A stretch of 64,000 nt of DNA, taken from NCBI RefSeq assembly GCF_000002075.1, contig NW_004797395.1, positions 1,071,040-1,135,039 on the forward strand, given 5' to 3'. This document shows positions 13,601 to 25,600 of the stretch, in pieces. Source of the stretch: Aplysia californica (lineage: Eukaryota; Mollusca; Gastropoda; Aplysiida; Aplysiidae). How positions within the stretch are numbered: position 1 is the first letter of the stretch; each line of letters starts with the position of its first letter. The position numbers were made by a program, and so were the translations under genes. The notes beneath the pieces were generated by a model. The model ran no database searches, was not told the DNA's origin, and saw only the letters and a list, made by a program, of their open reading frames with translations.

Positions 13601-16600
13601 GTTAAAACCCTCCCCTGCATTTATCCCTGTTCAGTCATTTAGGATGAGAGCAGTAATTTGTCCTATTTAGATATTCATCAAGTGTTTTGATATTTTTCTC
13701 CAGTCCCAGTGTCCATCACGCAGCTTCTGAAAGCTCTGGTTCTGTTAGTGGTTGATCCTGGCATGTCAGCAGCGCACAGGAGAGTGGAAAAAGATAAAGG
13801 TAATGTCGCATCACATCACTTCAAAATGAGAAAACTTTCGTCCTCTTGATTTTTTTACATTTTGAGGGTATGAAGACTATAGAGATAGTATGTGTACTAC
13901 TGGTAGTGGTTGCCATTGTGAAGTCATGATATCTTTTAACATGTCCTTTCTTACAAACTTTTTGCTGTTTCTTTACTGTAACTTGATTCTCTTTCACCAA
14001 AGTACTAGTTTACCTCAATTTTATGTAATTTGCTCTTCAGTTCTGAGAGAAGAAGCATCTCACCTGTAAATGATGAATTCATGTGTACTCTCGGGTTTTC
14101 ATAGATTTTCTTCTAGTAAACATACAGAGTTCTTGCCCATAACCAAAGACATGAGCCATTGCTTTGCCTCTTAAGATGTTTGTCTGCCCCATAAAAAGTA
14201 TGGCCGGAATATTGTCAGTTGAGAGGATTATAGCTTTTATTGGTATTTTATTGAGATGTTTAATTTTTTTTAAAGGCATCATTGTCTTCTGCTTTGACTT
14301 TTTTACTCTACATTTCTGTTGCTCAGATACCTTTGAGTTCACAACTTTGGTGACGGAAGTCCTGAGATCTCTTTGCGCCACGGAGCAGGTGTGTAGCTCC
14401 ATCATGTGCCGAGACGAGATCATCTCCACTCTGCTCTCCCCTGTCTCACAGTACATGGACGAGTCACCGGTAATGTGAAGTCACAGAGTTGTTTTTGTTC
14501 TTATAGGGGTTTTACTGTTAATGGTGTTTTTATTTTTGTTATATTATTACTGTTCTCTCTTTTTCTTTTCCTTCTTCTCCTCCTTCATCCCATCTTCTTT
14601 GTCCCTTTTTGTCTGTGTTCCCTTGAGCTTGTATGCTCAATTAATTCTGTTGGCATCGTACTTGGCGGCAATATAGCGTACCCAAGTTCAAATCCCTGAT
14701 ATGATGCTCCTGAACTTTGGATGCGTGGAGAGCTTTCTTGGCTCTCCACCACTGGGCCCAATCTTTTCACAGATGGATGTTATATTTGGCAGCATTAGCT
14801 CGTGATAACTTTTTTTCTGAGGTTTTCTCTTCTTCTGCTTCTCAGTGTCCCTTAACCCTAATTTGTTTCAAGCAGAATGCATCTTTGTTGTAGCAGTGTG
14901 CCTTAAATGACAATTTAATAACAACAGCAACGATAGTACATTTAGATATCTGTGTATGTTCTTTTTTCCAAAAGTATTTGTTAAAATTCCAGGTAAATTG
15001 TGTGTGAACAAACTGATGGCTGTATGTTCAAAATACAAGAAACTGTTATGCAAATGCTAAATTCCATGACACTTTAACAAAATTGTGCAGGACATTAATT
15101 TCACCCAATCATTAGTCTTTATACATTACAGGTGTAAAATAGTTTCAGAGGTTAGTCCGATGGAATACACAAAAAACATTATTTGAAAATTAAAAGATTT
15201 TTGTTAAAATTTCAAAACTTATGAGTAGCACTAGTAAGTTTTCATTTTTGTGAGGATTAAATCGCGAAAGATGCATCTTGAAATGTCTCTAGTTTTTTAA
15301 AGATTTATGATCAAGCTTTACAACAGCGTAGTACATCGTACCCTTCCAAGTAGTTACATATCTAATAAGAAAACTCACTCACTCTTTGTAAAGTGATTTT
15401 TCTATACCGTGATAGTAAAAGTTGTCCCCAATTTCATAATTGTTTTAGGCTATCATTTGAAAGCATATTCTTTTCCATTTTTCAAATTATTGGCATCCGA
15501 CAAATTTTGGAATCAGCACAGTGACTTGACCTGATTTGAGAGCTGGTTTTTCAGGGATTTTAGGGAACATTGTGACTGGTCAGTTGGATTGTAATGTGTT
15601 TTATCATCGCATTTCTATTGTCAGGATCACATTCCTCCTGGGGAAGACACTTTGGTCCATGTTGCCAACATCTTGTGTGTTATCGCATCCAGCACCAAGG
15701 GTCGCCGCTACTTGCTCTATGGGGAGGGCCAATCCATTCATTCCAGGACCAAGTATGATATGATTTATGTATACTTTTTCCCTCTAGTCCTTTGCAGCCA
15801 AATAATATACCTCAAAGATCTGTTGAGTACAAGGAAGGAGTTAAATTCATGGATTTTTTTGGAAAGGAGGACAAGACTGGTTTCTGTATAATTATGAGTT
15901 TTTCTGCAGACATCAAAACGTGATGCACCAGAATTCAGAGTATCAGTCATTCCTTGCCCTCGCTGCAAACCAATGTACGACAAATACTGTAGTCTGTTGT
16001 GCTCGAACCGTCTCTACAATTGTCACCAACAGGCACAGAGTTTGTAGTGTGGATCTTTTATACAGAAATTGCTGTGTCATTTTTGTATAGTGAAGTGCAT
16101 CTATTACCCAGCTGAACTGGCTATAATTATAATCTAAAACTAGTGTCAACTCATTTTATTATTGTTATTGTTGATTCATTTCACTTCTTGGACATACTTG
16201 GTTTATTTTGTAAAATAAAAGTGTAATCTCAGGAGGGGTTTTAAGCATCAAAGGCCTGTTGTGCTTGTTTTGTGGTATTTATCAATGTTGTTTCAATTCT
16301 TGTTTGATTTTCTTTCAATTGAATTTTTAAAAACATTTTTTTTAAATTTACTTTATTCATAGCTTAGAAAAAGTCTGCATCTTACACTGATTGTTTTTGT
16401 CCTTTCCCACAGATCGTCTTCTGCTCATCAGATTGCGGAGTTTACCAAGAAGTCTCTATCAAACACACTGTCCAAGTCATATGTGCCACCATCCAACAAT
16501 GTTGTCGGAGTGTATCTGTATATCTGCAGGCAGTTGTACAACACCTGTGAGGGTCTGTTTGTTTTATCTTCTTACGAACTTCACAACTCGATTGCACAGG

Positions 16601-19600
16601 CTTGGAAACAGGTAAACTTCTTCGAACTCTCCTCGGGTTGACCTTTGTTTTCAATCATTTAATGGTTTCACTGCAGATAATAGGTGGCTACCGCGAAGTG
16701 GCATGCCCCTTGTAGTTCACAAGTGCCCTCATCTGTTCTTTCCAAAATGTTGTTGTTGTGCTGATTCATCATAAACTACAACTCTACTAATGGACAATAT
16801 AGCAGACAGTTATAAATAACATCCTTTGTTGACCCAATTAACCAGGGGCCAGTGGATGCACCATGAGCAACATATAACTCTTCGGGTTCGCTAACATATT
16901 AAAAGTCATACTGATTTTTATTAAGTTCTCAGAGTATTTTTCATCTTTAATCTGTGATCACGTATTACGCATATCGCGACCTCAGTGCTTTCTTGTTGTA
17001 TCTCAATTCTTTTAAGAGTGAAAATGTGACATCCTCTTAAGCTCACTCTTTGTTATGAACTGTTTTCACTGTTATTAAAAATGGAGATATGACAAGAAAG
17101 CACCGGTGTCGCGGTATGATGCTTTGGTACATTTTGTCAAACGAGCTCCCATTTATGCGGTCATGTACTTCATGCTTCATTGTGAGACCTCGTGGGATAA
17201 CGTTTCCACCATTTGATGTTCCCTTGTAATGTATAGTTTGACCAGCTTTATGAATGTGTTTGTGAAGTATCCTGTGTAGCAGTATTTTGCACAGCAGTTT
17301 CACAGACAGAAACGCAAGGGAAACTTTCACATATTAAATAGGTTTTTTAAAAGTTCTACTGTAGATGACTTAACCTTTTGAGCCCTGACCTCCAGAGGCT
17401 ACCATAACCCTCTGCCTGAGCTCCTGGATGAATCATGCCCTTATTACTTACATTCATATCATCGTCAAAATCACATTCCATATCCCATTCAGGGTAGTCC
17501 TTGTCATTACAGAAGTCTCCGCCTAAGATCCCACCGCTTATGGTCCCGGTTCGCCTAAGATCCCGCTGTTTTGGAAAAACAGAATTTTTACTATATTAAA
17601 GTCACCCTTAAGATCCCACACTGAAGGAGCTACATTTGGCCAAGATCCCGCTTTCCAGGTCATAACTTAGTTATTTTTTTCTTTATTTAAGAAAATATCG
17701 ACCAAGCAGCGAAAATGTGCGATCAATAACGGTACGTCACATTGCTTGAAGCCAACTGGTTCCCACCTGACGAATATCTTTTTTTAATTTTTTATTTTCA
17801 AAATTTTTTATGCATCCAAGCAAAACTGTGTTGCATAATCGCTTCTTACAGGTAACAAAGGTGAAAAATACACAAATAAACATCACAGATGTATTGTACT
17901 AACCATACAGAAAATTTTGGTAGGCCTATATAATATGTTGATATTTATTTGAATTTGTGGCCCCAAAGACCTGTGAACTACACACTAGTCACCATCTTAT
18001 TTCGCGCCCCCCCCCGAAAAAAATTTGTCCGCAAACCGAAAATAATGCGTAGCGAATGAGTTAACGCCCTTATCAACACAAGTAGGTCATTTAAGAGGCA
18101 GGATCTCCGAATTTAACGTTCATCTCCAAAAGGACTGAGCCAAATAGGAATGGTTATTGTTATTATTATTTATATTATTATTATGTTATTATTATTGTTA
18201 TATTTTTATTACTGTTATACTAGTACGATTGTTATTGTGATTATTGTTATTGCCATCATTATTATCATCAGCATTATTATCGTTAATACTGTTATTATTT
18301 CTATGTTCTACTCAGGTGCAGAGAGAGGCAATGCAGAAACTCAATCAAATCATCTCTGGGGAGATTGTTCATAATAAACACTGGCAGCAACTGCGCAAGA
18401 ATCTCATGGATGTCATGGCTGATCCTGATCAACAGCTCTCGGTTTGTTCGAAAAAACATTATTTATTATTGTAGGATTTGTTTGTAATGTTTGTTGTTGT
18501 GGTGGATGACCGACATCGACCTTATATAGGCCTATATATGATATATATATAGTCTCACACACACATGTATAATATGATGTAACAGCAATTTAACAAACGC
18601 AACTGATTTTGATGTCTGGTCAAACACGAACTCATGATCAAGATATTTTTTTCTATACAAACAGACATGGAGGTACAGACACAGGTTATCAAGTATGTGC
18701 TACGTGGGCACAGATTTCAAACCAAAGTACATTACATAGAGTAATCAGAATATACTAAATAGTGAATGCATTTCAGGGTACTCAGGTCAGCTCTATTGCC
18801 ACTACCCTTGTTGATGAGAAGAATACTCGTCAAATTGCTGTATTAATTTGCTCTTCTCAACAACAAGAGTACGCTGTCAAATTGCTGTATCTTGCTCCTC
18901 TCAACAACAAAAGTACAGTGTCAATTTGCAATTTTCTTTCTTTATTGTTATGTGCCTATATTGTGCTGAAAACTGCTTTTCAACACCAACATTTTGTGGT
19001 AAATTCCCCTGGTTTCTTATGCATGTATTTTTTATAAATGTAATTTGTTTCACTTATGATGGAACCCAAGTTTTTTTGTGTAAATTTAATTAAATGCAAA
19101 GCCTGTCTGTTCAAAAACTTGTTACTGCCATTATTAATCTTTCCAACAGGAACTGAGTCTCAAATTTGTAGCAAAATCCTTCACGTGCACATCTCATCAC
19201 ACAAGCCAAGTCTACACACTGTTAAGTAAGTATGTCTAAACCACAGCCAAATAGGAATTTCGTGTAAAGTGTAAAACAAGGTTTTGGTAGCTACCCCATC
19301 ATTTATTTATAATATTTATGCCTCTACTCTTCTCACCTCAGCTTGATAAAAGGAGATAAAAAAAAAGTACAGTGACATTTGTGAAAATCCTTGTATTGAG
19401 GTAGGGATTGTTTTTAAAGTGTTAAATCATCAAATGAATGAGATTCTGGTATTGTACTGTGGACAGTCTCTTTTGTTTCTTTCATTATAGAGATGTGAAA
19501 AAAAAAATTTAACATGTTTTTCTATATAAATAGATGTTCTAGAAAAGCTCCTTTGAATCTCACACTCTGACATGATGTTTGGGATAAACTGTTTCCCTTT

Positions 19601-22600
19601 TTTAAAATTTCCCATTTTGATGATGTGTGATAAGTGTTTTTGCAAAAATGGTAATTCGTGTTCCAATGCGATGTATGGTAATTCCTGCATTATTTCTTTT
19701 TTTTTCTACAGTTGGTTTCCTGTGTAGCCAATTTTCAGGGATGAATGCGAGCATGCCTCCAGTTAAAAATGGTTTAGATTGTTCAAATAAGACAACAGTG
19801 AAACTTCTCAAAGCGGTAAGTTACCCAAGTGCTGATATATTTAGTTTTGTTGTCACTGTATTTAGGAACATTAGCTGTCTCTTCACATGAACTCACCTTT
19901 CTGGCTAAAGCTTTCATTTATTGAAACAATGGGAATTCTGTTAATCAGAAAATTCCAAGACCAGGAGTTAATTTTACATTTGATCCAATATTGTGGTGTG
20001 AATACTAATGCGACATGTGTTCCACTCTTTTTTTTAGTCTTCAGGTTTAGGTGCTATCGCCTGATCTGATTGTGAATACAAGAATTGATTATAAGAAAAA
20101 GAAGAACAAGAACATACCTCTTAAAATGTTGAAAAATGGTTGTAGTTAAAAAAAATAAAAATATCCTGTTCGATTTTGGCTAAAACAGCACCTGGGCTTG
20201 GATGACTGGTGCTTCTGTGAATAAATTATTGATGATGGTCTTATTCGCTGCTCTTAACCTCGTTTGTTTTCGATGCAATGTCCTCTGAATTCATCGATTT
20301 ATTGAAATGTTATGCTTTTGACCTGCGTTAATGAAGTCTCAGTTTTGCTTTGGTGTTGAACACTGCACTTATCTTTTGTTTTATTTTGTTGTTGTTTATT
20401 TCAGTTTCGGCTCATGATTGAGTTCCAGCACGAGGCCCCCAACTATTGGGTGCGCTACCCAATGACATATCTGGAAGAGATAGTGGAAAGCTCCTTGAAC
20501 CTGTTTTCCCTTCAGATGGTGACACAGGCTCCGCTCACGAAATTGTCACCCCTACATTTTGTGGCAGTTTTGGATCCAAAAGCACAGTGGTTTATCAAAT
20601 GGATGGTAAGTGACTGGTTTCAGTTGGTTTGAGTANNNNNNNNNNNNNNNNNNNNNNNNNNNNNNNNNNNNNNNNNNNNNNNNNNNNNNNNNNNNNNNNN
20701 NNNNNNNNNNNNNNNNNNNNNNNNNNNNNNNNNNNCAGAATAGAATGACAAAAACTTTGATAACATATCAATTTTGGATTTGCAAGTTTCATAAATCAGA
20801 ACCCAGAAAAAAGAAAAGTTGGTTCAAACTGTCCCTTTTGCAATGTAATCCCTCATGTAGTCTCATTTCTGTGGTGAAGTGAGACAAGCGTTTTTTTTCA
20901 CAAGGGCTAACCTTCACTTTTTTTTTTCATTTTGAAAGGGTGTTGGATACATTGAATTTTTTCACACAATTTGTTGTATACAATGGTTTTGTACTGCTCT
21001 GATTTAGTCTTTTCTTCAACAGCAAATAGGTAGTGAATCAAGTTATGTGTAGATTTATTTGTTTTTCTCTATCTATTCGAATACTATTGGGAATTTTGAC
21101 AGAAAAGCCCTTCACACATTTTTCAGATTCCTTATTTTTTACTGTTTCATTAAAAACTTGTGTCAAAGTCTCCATTGTTGAACAGCCTACTTTCATTAGA
21201 TGTGAGGGCATAAATTGTTAGATTTTAAAATTTTCCTCTTTGTAGAAATAACGGTTCTATATTCCAAAGATCTTTTCAAGTGAAAATATGTTGTCATGTG
21301 TTTAGCTGTTTTATCATTTCTTTAATTGTGAGAGAAATTTCAGAATTATTTGAGTCTAACGTTAGGCCAAAATTCACTGTGGTGAAATTTTTAATTTAAA
21401 AAAAATTGTATTGTTCAGTCTGTGTTTTTTCTTATTTTAAGTGAATCTTGGAAAGGAACTCTGCAGGACAACTTGTTGAATTTTGCAAGCACAGCGAAAG
21501 GTATACTGCTTCTGCATCAGACTGGGGCTTTCAATGAGTCTGTGAGGTACATGTACTCCAGATATGCCAAAAAATTACAGGTAGGATTTAAATTAATTTT
21601 TGCAGTTTTCTTTTTTTTACTTGATCTGCGGCCTTTGCATGGTTTCTTATGTTAATGATTGTCCATTTTAAGCATGCAATGCAAAATATAGATGTTTTAT
21701 AGTTTTTCTCAAGATTCTTTCAACTTCAATAATAAACGCATGTTTCATCCTGGTACGAAATAATATTGATATCCTTAAACTTGTGTTTTCACTTACCATC
21801 AGAACAAGTGTTTAAGAAGGTAACCATCAGGCTGTTTTGCTAGCCTTGTGTCTCCATTAATAATATAACTCGGTTTGACTGTATGCCTCCTTATACATTT
21901 ATTTGTATTCTAATCTCTTATAAATGTCATGCACTTTACATAAAAATAGTCTTGATTTATGATGTAGTAGACTATGATCTGTAGATTTGAAGCCCTTGTA
22001 TGAAAGTTTCTATGGAGTCTAAAAAATTCAGGATTTTTTGGTCATTGCCAGTTGGTACCTCTGTTGTTTGGTTTCAGGTGGGCATTTGCGAAAAGTTTGG
22101 CTATGGGTACATGGTTACACAGGTAGCAGCCACTGCACTGGGGATTCAAGCACTCCAGAGTACAGGTGAGAATGAGGCTAATTGGTTATGATGTGAGGAA
22201 ATGTAAGATCTATGAATTAAGTGTGGGTTTATATGTGTAGATGTAAGCTGGTGGTTGGTGGGTGCACTGGTGTGGTTTGCTCCTTCTTTCCTGTCAGACA
22301 CCTATATCCTTATCTCTCCTCCTCCTCATTAGTGTTTGTTACTCTCTTGTAATACCTCTAATCTCCGGCACTTATATGACTTAATTGCATTGCAAGTGCT
22401 GTAAAACTCGTACTAAAACTAAAAAGTAACAGGCTCATGTTGTCTGTCCTTCAGGATACATCAAAGCATTGCTTGTGGAGCTGTGGTCAGCTCTGGAGTG
22501 TGGTCCTCAAGACATACCTGTCTTCACTCCCAAGTCCTGGCCAGTTGATCCCATTGATCGTGCTTCTCAAAAGGTAGCAGAATTTCACATTTGGTTCACC

Positions 22601-25600
22601 TGTGCTAGTAATATCCTTCTATGATAAAAATGTTTTTTGGGGGGTTTTTTGCTTAAAAAAAAAAAATTCATCACATCAAAATGTCTCCACTGTTAGTTGT
22701 AGATATAGGGTTCCGCTTGACGTGGCATGGCTGTTCAACTCGCCCAGAAACCACTCCTTTAGTTGCTCTGTGCCAGCGGTCAGTGCCATCCATGTGTTGG
22801 TCAATAAATCAGCAGTCAGCCGTGCTCTCTGCCGTGACGCCAGGGGCGTGCCCCCCGCTTGCCCGCGTAATGCATTTCCTCCAAACCATGGTGTCTTTCC
22901 CACCCTGATATCTCCAGATCTAAAGATGTGATATGACCATATGACCCACCATTTTAAAGCTCAGCTTTCCCCCTACAAGACGATATAACTTTGGTCGATC
23001 TCAATTTCACAATCTTGATTTTATTTGGGCTGTGTTGTCTTAGACATTTTTTTAAAGAATTGGATTCCATTTTCCGTGTTATTTGAATTTAAACGTGAAA
23101 AAGTTCGTAAACTGACCAACAGTTTCAATTCATTTTACAAACTTCTGGGGATAAGTATACTGTAAAAATTGTGCAAGTTTTAACTTTGTGTCGTTTTTCT
23201 GTGATTTTTTTTATTAATAACACAAAAAAATGACATGGACATTCTCCAAGACATATAACTACCGAATCGGATTCCATTTTCAGTATTAGTATTATTTAAA
23301 TTTAAACGTTAATAACTTTGTATACTGACCAACAGTTTAAATTCTTTTTACAAATCTAGATTGAATAGGTATAGTGTACGGTTGTAAGTGCTGACACCCT
23401 GACTGGTGATACCCGCGATCCTAGAGTGATATGTTTTAATCAAGAGTTGTCACATGTGACAGCTGGACTTGGGAAACTGAGGCCAGATTGCAAAAAGCTG
23501 TAAATTTCCACTCAAGACTCAATATCTTTGCTTTAGGGAATAACACCAAGATAAAGCAAAGTGAGTTTTAAACTTTAGTCAATTTCTGACCCTATATCAT
23601 AAAATTGTCGGAATCGTCCGCAACTACCATGTTAAAAATATAATTAAATAAATCATGACCCTCTATCAATGTTGAACACTTTGCAGTCACGCAGCCAGCA
23701 GTTCAAAATACCCCATCTGGTCACCCAGCCAGGAGAGTGACTACAACGAACTTCTCGGGCCTGGTGCACAAGTGCGCCAGGTTACCGGAACTGATAATTT
23801 TCACCTGCGCATTATTGCGCCAAGTGACTGCAAAGTGTTAAACATGTATCCACTTTTCTTTCTTCGTCATCTCGTATTTCTTTATCTTAATTAGTTGCAT
23901 GATTGCTCTAAGAAATATGTCAGATGATGCTTATTCACAGAATATGATTTGATGCACTGTTGGTGTTGTAGTTTGGGCTTAGTCGCAGGTTAAAAAAAGC
24001 CTAAAATTAGTACAATAACATTTTCATCACGAATCTGTCAGTCATGTAAAATTCCCCGCGCTGACCTCTTGACCCCGTTCGTAATGGCTGGTTTGAGTTT
24101 CGATGAGCGCAAGGACACTGCGGGATGTCGGTAGAACTAAAGTACTGCCTGTGAACAGCCGTGGTGGGTTTGTTGCTGACTATTGTATGAGCTTTTAATT
24201 TGAATATGATGTCTTGGCAGTCGACTTCGTCTAGCAGATGGTTACACATAACCACGAAGCTCAACTTTGACTGAATGGTTTTGGGGAAAGTTGTTTCTCT
24301 CCTTGCCTCTTTATGGGATGGTATAGGATATAGGTGCTGTGGGAAAAACAAAAGCCAAAGATGATGTAAGGGTTGGAACATACCAAGAGTTGGACAACAA
24401 AAATAAAAATCTTTCAATTATTTGCCACCAGCTCACTTGATTCAGTGGGTGGTTGGCGGGTGGTTGGCAGGTGCTCTGGTGTGGTTTGCTTCTTCTTTCC
24501 TATCAAATATCTATCGTCCTTATCTCTCCTCCTTCTTTTTCGTGTTTGTTACTCTCTTGTAACACCTCTAATCTTCGGCACTTATATGACCTTATTGTGT
24601 TGCAAGTGTTGTAAAACACTTATTAAAACAACACGTTATTCACCTATATTGATACTGAGTTCTATCCCTCTGTAACTTTCATTCTCAAGCAGCAACTTAT
24701 TTTTGTCTCTCTGCAGCATTTCATTCGTCTGGTCAATATACTGTCAGCCTTTCCTGCTGTGTATGAGCTCCTAAAGGGTCAACCATTGCCCTCTCGAGAG
24801 ACTTACAGCTTGAGAGATATCCCAAACTCCATCACTGTAAGTGCAGTGTGATATCAGTTGTTTTTTCCTTTTGATAATTGAAAAAGCTTTTAGTAAAAAA
24901 ATGTACGAACCTTTAAATTTAAGTATCTTTAATGTTGAAAAAAAAGTTTGAATGTTTGTTGAATATTGCATCCTGCCAGTGCCTTTTACCATCAGTTTTG
25001 CATTACCTTTCCTTTGACTTTGCTTGTTTCAAGGAGTCATTTTTATTCTTTCTTTGTTGAACTTGGTTTTTATTTGAAATTTTTGTTAATTTATTTTGTG
25101 GCGAAAAATGCCTCTTTTCTTTTGCAATTTTCCAAAGTAATGGACTTATTATGCTAGAAATTTCTTTTTTCACAGGCCCTCATCGACAGAATCATTTTTG
25201 TGGATTCAGCAGCAAAGATCCACTCCCTCTTCAACTATGAGCAGTCATACACATTTGGTCTGAGGTATCCTGTCAACTTCCATAAAGTGTAGTTTGTTAT
25301 CTTCTCTGTCATGATTAACTAGGGAAGTGGAGAACCCTGAGGTCTACCTAGCCAAGAGGATAGGTGGACCCCAGGGTCTACTGAGCCAAATTGCAGACTT
25401 TTTTGGATAGGTGGACCCCTGCCCAATGAAAAGCTGTTTGACATCGTCATGTTAAGGAAGGTCCAAGGCTAGCTAATAAGGGGAAAAAAGGTGTCTTGGT
25501 TTGACATTAAATCGTAATTTTTGTATAGATTTAATATTTTTTAACATTTAATTTTTTTTTTTAATGTGATTTGTTGGTTGTTGTTTTTTTGGTAAATCTG

